Shown piece after piece: positions 9,828 to 17,230 of a stretch of 64,000 bases of DNA. This DNA is from Roseisolibacter agri (GTDB lineage: Bacteria; Gemmatimonadota; Gemmatimonadetes; Gemmatimonadales; Gemmatimonadaceae). Where the stretch lies: assembly GCF_030159095.1 (NCBI RefSeq), contig NZ_BRXS01000001.1:1033815-1097814 (forward strand), in the 5' to 3' direction. How positions within the stretch are numbered: the stretch's first letter is position 1; each line of letters starts with the position of its first letter. The position numbers and the translations under genes were made by a program. Below the pieces are notes generated by a model. It was given only the letters and a program-made list of their open reading frames with translations, was not told where the DNA came from and did no database searches.

Positions 9828-11498
9828 TCATGGAACGACCGCCTCCCGTAGCGCCCGCGACGCCCGGCTGATCGCGGCCGCCACGCGCCGCGTGCGCCCC
9901 GACGCGGCGCGCAGCCCCGTCATCCGCGCGTAGTCGCCCGACTCGCCGACGACCACGCCGTCGACGTCGGGGTGCGCGGTCGCCCACGCGAGCGTGTGCC
10001 ACACGGCGCGCTCCTGGCTCGCGTCGCCGTGCGTGACCGGGAAGGCGTGCACGTCGAACACCCAGTGCGGCTTCGCGCGGGCCGCCGCGCCCACCCCCAC
10101 GCGCGTGCGCTCCTGCGCGCGCATCCAGCGGTCGGCCGCGCGCAGCCGCGCGTCCACGCCCGTGCCGCCGGAGAACGACGGCGCGACCTCGAAGCCCACG
10201 ACGTGCACCGGCGACGCGCGCGACGCCGCCCACGCGTACAGCGTGCTGTCGGACGCGTCGTACGACGACGCCGCGACGCCGACGCGGATGTTGGGGTTCA
10301 CCGCCTGCACGCGCGCCGCGGATGCCGTGAGGAAGCGCCGCCAGTGCTCCACCGGCAGGTGGCCCACCGCGTCCACCGACGTCGCGCCGTAGGGCGCATC
10401 CGCGGGCAGCAGCACGTCGGGGCGCAGCGCGCGCGCGACGCGCTCCACGAGCGCGAGCCGCCGCGCATCGAAGCGCTCGGGGGCCGCGCGCCGCCGCGCG
10501 CCGTCCTCGTGCTCGAACGCGATCGCCACCACCAGGCGCAGGCTGTCGCGGCGCGCCGGATCGAGCGTCCGCTGCAGCGAGTCGAGCGCGCCCAGCGTCA
10601 GCGCGCCGCTGCCGACCGTGACGCGCACCGCCTGGACGTCGAGCGAGTCGAGGAGCGGCATGTCCCAGCGCGTCGCGACCGTCGGCGGCGGGCCGCCCAG
10701 CGGCGGCAGCAGCGACACGCCGATCGCGAAGTCGCCGGTGGGCCGCTCGCTCAGGCGCTCGCTCGCCCACGGCTGGTAGCTGGCCACCGTGCCGATGCCG
10801 CGCGGGAGCTCCAGCAGCAGCACGCCCGCGGCGAAGATCGTCGCCACGGCGAGCAGCGCGCGCACCGTGCGCGTCAGCCGCCAGCGCGCCGGATAGGCGG
10901 GCACCAGCAGCGGCAGCTGCACCGCGAGCGGCGAGACCAGCGCCGCGCCGCCGATGGCCGCGCCGTGCACCGTCGCCTGCGCGGCCGACAGCGCGAGCAG
11001 CGCCGTGGGCGCGTCGCCCTGCCGCTCGACGGCGAAGCGCGTCCACGCCGCGAGGCAGGTCAGCACGTCCCACACGAGCAGCGGCACGCCGACGAACGGC
11101 GTCACGAATCGGCGCCACGTCGCGAACGCCGCCTGCGCCACGAACAGCGTCGTCGTGAGAGGCCAGAGCCACGCGATGCCGTTGACCGCGCGGCCGCCGT
11201 AGAGCGAGCTCGAGGCGACGTGCGCCACGAGGGCGGGCGCCACCAGCAGCCCGCACGCGGCACTCAGCGCCGCCAGCGGCCGCGGCGCGCGACGCAGCCG
11301 CGCGATGCGCCCCGCGTAGACGATGTTCCAGCCAAGGGTGACGCCGACGCCCACGAGCCACGCGAGCGCGGGCCAGGTGCGCCACTCGCGCGCGATCGGC
11401 AGCGCCTCGAGCGGGGAGGCCAGCGGCGCGGCGATCTGCGCCAGCGTCGCGAGGACGGCCGCCACGACGCTCAGCGCGGCGTGCGAGCCGTCAGCCAC
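9828..11498 (-). CDS. Polytopic membrane protein with extracytoplasmic TIM-barrel-like domain
   Basis: 556 residues, GTG start overlapping the end of the upstream AdoMetDC-like gene by 8 bases, so the two are cotranscribed. The first ~245 residues contain about eight hydrophobic helices. The remaining ~310 residues are soluble, with alternating strand/helix stretches (AVRVTVGSGALTLG, LRLVVAIAFEHEDG, VHVVGFEVAPSFSGG, HPDVDGVVVGESGDYARM) that look like a glycoside-hydrolase-type TIM barrel, probably outside the cytoplasm. I cannot name a family or the catalytic residues. Possibly envelope glycan related, but that is a guess. Confidence 0.7.
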   Translation of the reverse strand: MADGSHAALSVVAAVLATLAQIAAPLASPLEALPIAREWRTWPALAWLVGVGVTLGWNIVYAGRIARLRRAPRPLAALSAACGLLVAPALVAHVASSSLYGGRAVNGIAWLWPLTTTLFVAQAAFATWRRFVTPFVGVPLLVWDVLTCLAAWTRFAVERQGDAPTALLALSAAQATVHGAAIGGAALVSPLAVQLPLLVPAYPARWRLTRTVRALLAVATIFAAGVLLLELPRGIGTVASYQPWASERLSERPTGDFAIGVSLLPPLGGPPPTVATRWDMPLLDSLDVQAVRVTVGSGALTLGALDSLQRTLDPARRDSLRLVVAIAFEHEDGARRRAAPERFDARRLALVERVARALRPDVLLPADAPYGATSVDAVGHLPVEHWRRFLTASAARVQAVNPNIRVGVAASSYDASDSTLYAWAASRASPVHVVGFEVAPSFSGGTGVDARLRAADRWMRAQERTRVGVGAAARAKPHWVFDVHAFPVTHGDASQERAVWHTLAWATAHPDVDGVVVGESGDYARMTGLRAASGRTRRVAAAISRASRALREAVVP

Positions 11499-11850
11499 GA
11501 GCCCGATGCTCGGCGCGGACGGTGCGCGCGGTCAGTCGCCGCGAGAACACGTCCACCGCCTTCTGCGCGTCGCGCGTCGCGCGCGAGAGCACGTCGAGCA
11601 GCAGCAGCTCCTCGGAGGGGAAGGTGTGCACCGCGATGTGGCACCCTTCGAGGAGGAACAGCCCCGCGACGCCGTCGTGCGGGAGCGCGCGCATCACCGG
11701 CGGGCCGTGGGCGCCCAGGCCGGCCGCACCGGCGGCGGCGACGAGCAGGCCGCCGATCAGCGCGTCGTCGCGCAGCTGCGCGGCCGGCACGCCCAGGAAG
11801 TCGGCGGTGAGGTGCGTGAACGGGGGCGTCGGGGCGGGGGCGTCGGTCAC
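11491..11850 (-). CDS. AdoMet decarboxylase (SpeH/SpeD) family protein with altered active site
   Basis: 119 residues, GTG start. The fold family is recognisable from HLTADFLGV, the LEGCHIAVHTFPSEEL block and the final DAQKAVDVFSRRLTAR, and the length matches the small Thermotoga/Bacillus-type proenzyme. Normal members cut themselves at Ser63 to make a pyruvoyl cofactor and supply decarboxylated AdoMet for spermidine. Here the aligned residues differ: Ser63 is Cys70, the preceding Glu is Gly, Ser55 is Ala62 and Cys83 is Arg90; only His68 (His75) is kept. The TGC codon was checked in the DNA. It may self-process through Cys, decarboxylate something else, or be inactive. No spermidine synthase is adjacent. 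Confidence 0.75.
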   Translation of the reverse strand: MTDAPAPTPPFTHLTADFLGVPAAQLRDDALIGGLLVAAAGAAGLGAHGPPVMRALPHDGVAGLFLLEGCHIAVHTFPSEELLLLDVLSRATRDAQKAVDVFSRRLTARTVRAEHRARG

Positions 11851-11855
11851 GGCGG

Positions 11856-11861
11856 ACGATA
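11856..11861 (-). promoter_or_regulatory. -10 box for leaderless AdoMetDC-like mRNA
   Basis: On the minus strand TATCGT ends 5 bases before the GTG start at 11850 and there is no ribosome-binding site. It supports this GTG as the start and an independent promoter after the GalU-like gene. Bases 11890..11957 just upstream hold a short tandem repeat of GGCGCTGTCGT type. Confidence 0.45.
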
Positions 11862-11957
11862 GGCCGTCGGCAGGGGCGCGAACAAGGGGCGCCCCTGGCC
11901 AGCCTGCGTTCACGCGCGCGGTCGTTGGCGCTGTCGTCGGCGCTGTCGTGGGCGCGG

Positions 11958-12809
11958 TCACGCGCGCGCCAGGCGCGCCTTCGCCTCCGCGTAGCCGTCC
12001 GGCAGTCCCGCGTCCAGGAAGCGGCCGCGCATGCGGCGGCCCACCAGCTGCCCCGCCGCGAGCAGCCGCTGCATCACCGGCACGTCGTCGAGCTCCGCCC
12101 CCGCAGGGAGCTCGCGCTCCGCCGCGTCGATGACGTCGAAGACGTCGGGGCGGAACACGTAGCGGCCGACGCCCGTGAACGCGGACGGGGCGCCGCCGGT
12201 GTCGAACGTGCGACCGCGCTCGCCCTTGTCGGGGATGCGCGCGATCTCGAACAGCTCCCCATCGCGCGTGCCGGGAAACACCGACGTCGGGCCGCGGCGC
12301 GCCGCCTCCTCGCTCGTGATCTCGACGACGGCGACGACGTGGCGGCCGGTGCGCGCGTACGCCTCCGCGACCTGCGCGACGCCCGGCGCGTCGTCGACGA
12401 ACAGGTTGTCGGGCAGCGCGACGGCCACCGGCCCGTCGGCGGCGAACGCGCGGCCCAGCCGGATCGCGTCCGCCAGCCCGCGCGCCGCCGGCTGCTCCAG
12501 GAACGACACGCGGCGGGGCATGCCCGGCGCGCCCGCGAGCGGCGCGAGGTGCGCCGCGATCGCGTCCTTGCCCGGCGCGACGATGATCAGCAGCTCGTCG
12601 ATGCCGCTCGCCGCGCACTCGCGCGCCACGTGCTCCACCAGCGGCATGCGGCCCACGGGCAGCATCTCCTTCGGCTGGCCGCCGGTGAGCGCGCGCATGC
12701 GCGTCCCCTGGCCGCCGCACGGCACGATCGCCCGCCGCACGAGGCGGGGCAGGGGTCCGGGTGCCGCGTCGTCCCGGTGGGCGGTGAACGGGGGCGCGGA
12801 CGTGGACAT
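11958..12809 (-). CDS. galU: UTP--glucose-1-phosphate uridylyltransferase-like nucleotidyltransferase
   Basis: 283 residues, the usual GalU length. Nucleotide-binding signature GGQGTRMRALTGGQPKEMLPV at the N-terminus (glycine-rich loop, catalytic Arg, PKEMLPV), then a DNLFVDD metal-site region, TGVGRYVF and a C-terminal GRFLDAGLPDGYAEA block as in GalU proteins. GalU makes UDP-glucose from UTP and glucose 1-phosphate in the cytoplasm for envelope sugars. A related sugar-nucleotide specificity (dTTP or CTP) cannot be excluded. Start at ATG 12809; no clear ribosome site. Next gene on this strand is 107 bases downstream; the phosphatidyltransferase gene is divergent. Confidence 0.82.
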   Translation of the reverse strand: MSTSAPPFTAHRDDAAPGPLPRLVRRAIVPCGGQGTRMRALTGGQPKEMLPVGRMPLVEHVARECAASGIDELLIIVAPGKDAIAAHLAPLAGAPGMPRRVSFLEQPAARGLADAIRLGRAFAADGPVAVALPDNLFVDDAPGVAQVAEAYARTGRHVVAVVEITSEEAARRGPTSVFPGTRDGELFEIARIPDKGERGRTFDTGGAPSAFTGVGRYVFRPDVFDVIDAAERELPAGAELDDVPVMQRLLAAGQLVGRRMRGRFLDAGLPDGYAEAKARLARA

Positions 12810-12968
12810 GGCCGAGGGCGGACGAGGGTGCGCTGCGGATGGCGGCCGGCCGACGCGCGTGCGGTGTGCAGGCCGGTGCGGCGGCGGGTGCCAGGATCGC
12901 GCCGCCGCATGCACCGCGACCGTGCGCCACGTCACGCACGCGCCACGACGCATGCCGCGACCGGCGGT

Positions 12969-12998
12969 TTGCTTCGGGATGCGAGGCCGCGCTAGGTT
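12969..12998 (+). promoter_or_regulatory. Promoter for pgsA-like gene, leaderless
   Basis: TTGCTT (12969..12974), 18-base spacer, TAGGTT (12993..12998), then CCGCCCC and the ATG at 13006. The gap of 7 bases places the transcription start at the start codon. The same TAGGTTCCG string precedes the M24 peptidase gene at 36007. Confidence 0.6.
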
Positions 12999-13005
12999 CC
13001 GCCCC

Positions 13006-13560
13006 ATGTCACGCGGCGCGCCGCCCCCGTCGGCCGAGCTCTGGACGCTGCCGAACGTCGTCTCGCTGTCGCGGTTCGTGCTGGCGGCCGGATTCCTCGC
13101 GTCCACCGGCAACGGCGAGCGCGTGGCGCTGGTCGGCGTCGCGTCGCTCACCGACTTCCTCGACGGCTGGCTGGCGCGCCGCCGCAACGCCGTCTCGCGC
13201 TGGGGCGCGCTCATCGACCCGCTGGCCGACCGGGCGTTCGTGCTGGCCGCCGTGACGACGCTGCTGCTCCAGGGCCAGCTCACGCTCCTGCAGGTCGGCG
13301 TGCTGCTGCTGCGCGACATCATGACCGCCATCGGCTTCCTGGTCGCGCGCAGCGTCGCCTGGCTCCGCCCCGTGGCCTTCCGCGCGCGACCGCTCGGCAA
13401 GGTCGTCACCGCGCTGCAGCTGGTCACTCTGGTCACCGCGCTGGTGTGGCCGCGCTGGGTGATGCCGCTGGTGGTCGTGCTGGGGATCGTCTCGGTGGCG
13501 TCGACGATCGACTACACGCTGCTGCTCTGGCGCGAGCGCGACCGCACGCTGAAGCCGTGA
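13006..13560 (+). CDS. pgsA: CDP-alcohol phosphatidyltransferase
   Basis: 184 residues. The CDP-alcohol phosphotransferase signature D-x2-D-G-x2-A-R-x8-G-x3-D-x3-D is complete in the segment from TDFLDGWLARR to IDPLADR (about residues 49-75). Around it are five or six transmembrane helices. Such enzymes join a CDP-diacylglycerol head to glycerol 3-phosphate or another alcohol in the inner membrane; length and motif spacing fit phosphatidylglycerophosphate synthase best, but cardiolipin or other CDP-alcohol acceptors are possible. The gene is divergent from the GalU-like gene and overlaps the next gene start by 4 bases. Confidence 0.85.
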   Translation: MSRGAPPPSAELWTLPNVVSLSRFVLAAGFLASTGNGERVALVGVASLTDFLDGWLARRRNAVSRWGALIDPLADRAFVLAAVTTLLLQGQLTLLQVGVLLLRDIMTAIGFLVARSVAWLRPVAFRARPLGKVVTALQLVTLVTALVWPRWVMPLVVVLGIVSVASTIDYTLLLWRERDRTLKP

Positions 13561-14075
13561 GCGGACGTCTCCCGATCGCTCGCGCGCTGACGCTCCTCGC
13601 CGCGGTGCGCGCGGCTCCGCTGGCCGCGCAGGCGCCGGCGCGGCCGGCGCTGACGCCCGAGGTGCGCGTGGACGGCGCCTTCGGCCGCGAGGGCGGCGCG
13701 TTCGGCGGCGCAGGGCTGTTCGGCGACGCGGGGCTCTACACGCGGGTCGGCGTCGTCGCCGCGGTGGGGCTCGCGCGCGATCCGGACGGCGTGGGCCCGG
13801 GCGACGGCAGCCGCACCGTGGTGCCGGCGGCGCGCCTCGAGGCGCTCGCGCGCTTCCACCTCGATCCCCTGCGGATGGCCCGCCGCGGCGTGTACCTGGG
13901 CGGGGGCGTCGCAGCCGCGGTGCGCGACGGCGCCGCGCCCCGGTGGCAGCTGGTCGCGCTGCTGGGCGTGGAGGGGGCGCCGCGCGGGCGCCTCGCGCCG
14001 GCGGTGGAGCTGGGGCTGGGCGGCGGCGTGCGCGTGGCCGTGGCGCTCCGTCGCGCGCGGCCCGGGCGCCGCTAG
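13557..14075 (+). CDS. Secreted protein, probable small outer-membrane or surface protein
   Basis: 172 residues, GTG start overlapping the stop of the phosphatidyltransferase (GTGA). A signal peptide covers about residues 1-26, ending in PLAAQA. The mature part alternates Gly-rich strand-like segments (GAFGGAGLFGDAGLYTRVGVVAAVGLA, GVYLGGGVAAAVRD, LVALLGVEG, LAPAVELGLGGGVRVAVAL), the pattern of a small beta-barrel or beta-sandwich protein. No family recognised. Translation is coupled to a membrane-lipid enzyme, which may only reflect shared expression. Confidence 0.65.
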   Translation: MSGRLPIARALTLLAAVRAAPLAAQAPARPALTPEVRVDGAFGREGGAFGGAGLFGDAGLYTRVGVVAAVGLARDPDGVGPGDGSRTVVPAARLEALARFHLDPLRMARRGVYLGGGVAAAVRDGAAPRWQLVALLGVEGAPRGRLAPAVELGLGGGVRVAVALRRARPGRR

Positions 14076-14102
14076 CCCCGGGCGCGTCGCCGGAAAACAC
14101 GA

Positions 14103-14126
14103 ACGCCCCCGAGCGATCGGGGGCGT
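14103..14126 (+). terminator. Intrinsic-type terminator
   Basis: ACGCCCCCGA / TCGGGGGCGT, a perfect 10-bp stem with a GCGA tetraloop, preceded by GAAAACACGA and followed by GGTGTCATT. It also lies between convergent genes and could act on both strands. Confidence 0.75.
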
Positions 14127-14161
14127 GGTGTCATTGCCGTCGTGCGGCCTCGCGGGAGACG

Positions 14162-14440
14162 TCAGGCGGCCGACGTCTGGGCCTGCCGCTTGGGCGGCTG
14201 CGCGAAGCGCTCGCCCAGCGTGCGGAGCTCCTGCATCTTCTCGGCAGGGATCTCCGGGAAGCGGTCCGTCATGTACGCCATGGTGGCGTCGAACCACTCC
14301 GTCTGGTGCTCGGGCTCGCTCCCGATGACACCACACGACATGATGTGCTGGAACAGCTCGTCGCGGGCCTCCTCGAACGGCGTCGGGACCGCGACTTCCC
14401 GTCGTCCGCGATTCGCGTTGTTGCTCTTCACTCGGCTCAT
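14162..14440 (-). CDS. Small conserved-looking hypothetical protein
   Basis: 92 residues from ATG 14440; a TTG at 14455 would add five residues. Soluble and mixed-charge, with helices in TPFEEARDELFQHIMSC and EWFDATMAYMTDRFPEIPAEKMQELRTLGERF. It reads like a small regulatory or adaptor protein, but no family is recognised. It is AT-richer than neighbours and is preceded by a TAGCTTTC -10-like box, which argues for a real, separately expressed gene. Convergent with the secreted-protein gene across a strong terminator. Confidence 0.7.
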   Translation of the reverse strand: MSRVKSNNANRGRREVAVPTPFEEARDELFQHIMSCGVIGSEPEHQTEWFDATMAYMTDRFPEIPAEKMQELRTLGERFAQPPKRQAQTSAA

Positions 14441-14476
14441 GAAATCCGGCTGCAAGTCGATGCTGTGATAGACGAG

Positions 14477-14484
14477 GAAAGCTA
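14477..14484 (-). promoter_or_regulatory. -10-like box TAGCTTTC
   Basis: On the minus strand TAGCTTTC, fitting the TAnnTTTG-type -10 element of FCB-group bacteria in seven of eight positions, lies ~37 bases before ATG 14440. No TTG is found at the expected -33 position. Confidence 0.4.
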
Positions 14485-14504
14485 ACCCATCCCGGGGCCT
14501 TTTC

Positions 14505-15458
14505 CTAGCGGTCCACGTCGCCCGATGCGAGGCCGGAAGGCAAGTCGCTGGCCGTGACGCCCTCGCGTGGGCGGGTCGCCATCGCCAGCTCGGCGCGCGC
14601 CGCCTGCGCGGCCGCGGCGGCCGCCTCGATCCGCACGACGTGGCCGAGGATGAGGTCCGCCAGCTCGTCCGGCGCTTCCTCGGGGGTGAGGCGGCCGACG
14701 CCCGGCAGCCGCGCCAGCCGCGTGTCCGGGATCGCGTGCAGGAGCCGCGTCGGGACCTCCGCGGGCACCCAGGGGTCGGCCTCGCCCCAGACGACCAGCG
14801 TCGGCGCGGTCACGCACGCGAGGTCGATCTCGTCGACCTCCTCGGTGCGCAGCGAGCGCGCGAGGTCGAGCAGGTGCGTCACCCCGTCGCGGCCGACGAA
14901 GGGCGCGAGGTAGCGCGCGACCAGCCGCTCGGGCATGTGCGCGCGGTTGGCGACGCTCCCCTGGAGCACCGGCGCCAGCAGCGGCGAGGCGCCGAACATC
15001 CCGCGCGACAGCCGGAACGCGACGCGGGCGGTGTTCCGCTGCAGCGTGCGCACGTCGCGCCCCGGCATGTGCTCGAAGGCGACCGTGTTCACGAGCACCA
15101 GGCCGGCGACGCGGTCGGGGCGCGTGGCCGCCAGCCGGAGCGCCACGCCGCCGCCCACGTCGACGCCGACGATGACCGACCGCGCCATGCGCAGCACGGT
15201 GAGCGCGCGGTCCAGGTACTCCGCCTGCGCCGCGACCCCGAAGTCGGCCTCGATGGGGCGGTCCGACTCGCCGTGCCCCAGCAGGTCGAGCGCGACGGCC
15301 GTGTGCCGCGCGATCGCGAGCTGCGGCGCCACCTCGCGCCAGAGGAAGCTGCACGTGCCGAAGCCGTGCAGCAGCACGATCGGGGTGCCGCCGTGGCCGT
15401 AGCGTTCGGCGTGCAGCGATCCGGGTCCGACGGGAAGGCGGAGGTGGTCGGCGCGCAC
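14505..15458 (-). CDS. Alpha/beta hydrolase with Asp nucleophile and no catalytic His
   Basis: 317 residues. The fold is clear: oxyanion HGFG (31-34), LDLLGHGESD, nucleophile elbow G-V-D100-V-G, and acid Asp228 in GEADPW. An Asp nucleophile is the mark of haloalkane/haloacid dehalogenases and epoxide hydrolases rather than esterases. The catalytic His expected before the EEAP segment is Arg256 (GVGRLTPEEAP; codon CGC on the minus strand), so the ester intermediate could not be hydrolysed in the normal way. It may be non-catalytic, trap its substrate, or use another base. The last ~40 residues are an Ala-rich extension. GTG start, no ribosome site; TAGCTT at 15564..15569 could be its promoter. 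Confidence 0.8.
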   Translation of the reverse strand: MRADHLRLPVGPGSLHAERYGHGGTPIVLLHGFGTCSFLWREVAPQLAIARHTAVALDLLGHGESDRPIEADFGVAAQAEYLDRALTVLRMARSVIVGVDVGGGVALRLAATRPDRVAGLVLVNTVAFEHMPGRDVRTLQRNTARVAFRLSRGMFGASPLLAPVLQGSVANRAHMPERLVARYLAPFVGRDGVTHLLDLARSLRTEEVDEIDLACVTAPTLVVWGEADPWVPAEVPTRLLHAIPDTRLARLPGVGRLTPEEAPDELADLILGHVVRIEAAAAAAQAARAELAMATRPREGVTASDLPSGLASGDVDR

Positions 15459-15728
15459 GGGCGTGACGAGGGCGAAGCGGGAGGCGCGGAAGCGGACCGC
15501 GGCCGACGGGCCCGACGGAAACCGGCGGGACCAGCGGGGTACGGAACGGCGCGGACGGGCGAGAAGCTAACGTGCCGCGCTCCGGTGGCACGAGTCGCGC
15601 CCGCACGACAGGCACGGGCGAGGGCCGCCGGCGTGACCGCGAGGCCGTCGGCGCCGTCCACCCGATGGGACCCGATGGGCCGCGCGAGCTCGCCGGCCGG
15701 AGCAGTCGCCGGAGGACGCGCGGGTGCG

Positions 15729-15736
15729 TACCTTTG
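15729..15736 (+). promoter_or_regulatory. TACCTTTG -10 element
   Basis: Perfect match to the FCB-group TAnnTTTG element, 42 bases before ATG 15779. No TTG at -33. A CAGGGA ribosome-site-like sequence follows near 15768. Nearby on the other strand, 15564..15569 reads TAGCTT for the hydrolase gene. Confidence 0.45.
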
Positions 15737-15778
15737 CCTCCGGCATACCCGCACGCGCAGCACGCGCAGGGACGCCGC

Positions 15779-16084
15779 ATGTCGGACGAACAGACCTACG
15801 ACGCCGCTCGCGCCCGCAACCTCGAGGCGCTGCTCCTCGCGTTGGCGGAGCGCATCACCGAGCTCCACGCGCGCGGCGAGCTGCTGCGGCACGCCGGTCC
15901 CCTCATGCGGCTGATCGGCGACGTGCGGAGCGAGCTCTTTCACTACGAGGTGCGCGCGACCTACGACACCCCCGAGGTGGCGGAGAGTCGGCGCATCGTG
16001 CAGCAGGCCCTCGACGCTCAGGACAGCAATACATGGCATCGAAGCGAATGGACGCCGGACGCGGAGGACGACCGGACGTCGTGA
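15779..16084 (+). CDS. Small hypothetical protein coupled to DsbA-like gene
   Basis: 101 residues, soluble. Mostly helical N-terminus (ARARNLEALLLALAERITELHARGELLRH), then RLIGDVRSELFHYEVRATYDTPEVAESRRIVQQAL. No signal peptide and no recognised family. Its 3' end overlaps the thioredoxin-like gene by 52 bases (or 4 bases if the GTG at 16081 is used there), so the two are cotranscribed. The overlap suggests a linked role, perhaps control of the thiol protein, but this is inference. Confidence 0.65.
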   Translation: MSDEQTYDAARARNLEALLLALAERITELHARGELLRHAGPLMRLIGDVRSELFHYEVRATYDTPEVAESRRIVQQALDAQDSNTWHRSEWTPDAEDDRTS

Positions 16085-16836
16085 AGCAGGCCCGCGGCAA
16101 GCAGTCGCGCCGCGGCTTCTACCTCACGCTCCTCCTCGTCGGCGTGGCCGGCGTCGCCGGCATCCTCTGGGCGACGCAGCGCTCCAAGACCGCCGCCGTC
16201 GTCACCGTCCCGACGCCCGCCGCGAACCTCGCGGCCGCGCCGGGCTACGTGAAGGGCAGCCCCACCGCGCCGGTGGAGATCGTGGAGTACGCGGACTTCG
16301 AGTGCCCGGGGTGCGGCCAGTTCGCTACGGTCACCGAGCCGGACGTGATGAAGCGGCTGGTCGAGACGGGGCAGGCGCGCTACCGCGTCTACCTCTTCCC
16401 GGTGAACGCGTCGCACCGCAACAGCCCCGCGGCCTCGCTGGCCGCCGCCTGCGCGGACGACCAGGGGAAGTTCTGGGAGATGCACGACCGCATCTTCGCG
16501 GGCCAGAACGACTGGAACTCGTTCGCGACGGACGACCCGAAGTCGATCTTCGCCGGCTACGCGAAGGAGATCGGCGCGGACGCCGCGACGTGGGAGCAGT
16601 GCTACGACGGCCGCAAGCACGTCGACCGCATCGCGGCGCATGCGAAGGCGGCCGAGACGGCGCAGATCCGCTCGACGCCATCGTTCGTGATCGGGGACAA
16701 GATGGTCGCGGGCGCGCAGCCCTTCGACGTCATCAAGGCGATGGTGGACTCGGCCCGCGCCACCGCGGCCGCCGCGCCCGTGACGCCGGCCAACGCCGGC
16801 GACACCGCCAGGCGCACGCCGGTCGCGGCGCCCTGA
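16033..16836 (+). CDS. DsbA-like membrane-anchored thioredoxin-fold protein
   Basis: 267 residues. A basic N-terminus and one helix (FYLTLLLVGVAGVAGILW, ~29-46) anchor it in the inner membrane; the rest is periplasmic. The thioredoxin/DsbA_3-type domain has the redox motif C91-P-G-C94 in ADFECPGCGQF, preceded by the VKGSPTAPVEIVEY strand typical of the group, and the cis-Pro loop RSTPSFVIG. It should make or reshuffle disulfides in exported proteins, like BdbD/DsbA relatives. The last ~25 residues are a Pro/Ala/Thr tail. ATG 16033 has AGGA 8 bases upstream; GTG 16081, overlapping the upstream stop, is an alternative start. Confidence 0.88.
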   Translation: MASKRMDAGRGGRPDVVKQARGKQSRRGFYLTLLLVGVAGVAGILWATQRSKTAAVVTVPTPAANLAAAPGYVKGSPTAPVEIVEYADFECPGCGQFATVTEPDVMKRLVETGQARYRVYLFPVNASHRNSPAASLAAACADDQGKFWEMHDRIFAGQNDWNSFATDDPKSIFAGYAKEIGADAATWEQCYDGRKHVDRIAAHAKAAETAQIRSTPSFVIGDKMVAGAQPFDVIKAMVDSARATAAAAPVTPANAGDTARRTPVAAP

Positions 16837-16860
16837 CGCTCGCGGCGCCGGGAACGACCG

Positions 16861-16889
16861 AGGGGCCTCGCCGTCACGGCGGGGCCCCT
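16861..16889 (+). terminator. Strong terminator hairpin after DsbA-like gene
   Basis: AGGGGCC / GGCCCCT extended inward by CGCCG/CGGCG, about 13 bp in all with a TCAC loop, 24 bases after the stop, followed by CATGCCTTT. It abuts the first family A hairpin. Confidence 0.75.
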
Positions 16890-16892
16890 CAT

Positions 16893-17201
16893 GCCTTTGG
16901 GAGGGGTGCGGATCCTCCGGATGTGAGCGGATGCCTCGGATCGCTCCTCTCGGCGCACGGGGCGTAGGCGCCACGTGGAGCGATCCGGAGCATCCGTCTC
17001 GATCCGGAGCATCCGCATCCTCTCCAAATGGCAGAAAGGTCCGGCGCGCCGGACCCGAACGACAACAGCAGCAAGGATGAAAGTCCGAGAAGGTCTGATA
17101 ACGACGGATGGCTCCGGTGGAGCGCGACCGACATCGCACTCGCGCGGAGCCATCCGCTCTTATCAGACCTTCTCCGAACTTCATCCTTGCAATGCCGTTC
17201 G
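16893..17201. repeat. Family A extragenic double hairpin, copy 1
   Basis: This fills most of a 394-base gap between convergent genes and holds no gene. Hairpin I (16893..17032) has ~57-bp imperfect arms built of GGATGCGGATC / CTCCGGAT strings around a GC-rich loop. An 18-base palindrome GGTCCGGCGCGCCGGACC lies at 17038..17055. Hairpin II (17056..17201) has arms CGAACG...AGCAAGGATGAAAGTC...GGTCTGATAACGACGGATGGCTCC and their complement, with changes mostly matched on both sides. Other copies lie at 25767, 39381, 51645 and 63674. Probably a genus-specific extragenic palindromic element, RNA-level or mobile in origin. Confidence 0.85.
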
Positions 17202-17230
17202 CCCTTCGGGGCTGGCGCGAGGACGACCGC

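Noticed and set aside
11890..11957. Short tandem repeat (TTGGCGCTGTCG type) considered as a CRISPR or regulatory array
   Set aside because: Only three or four ~12-base units with no spacers; it reads as an APTT repeat in one frame and is too short to interpret.
16893..17201. Family A elements as MITEs with target-site duplications
   Set aside because: No direct repeat could be seen flanking any of the five copies, so transposition is not shown by the sequence; they are reported only as repeats.
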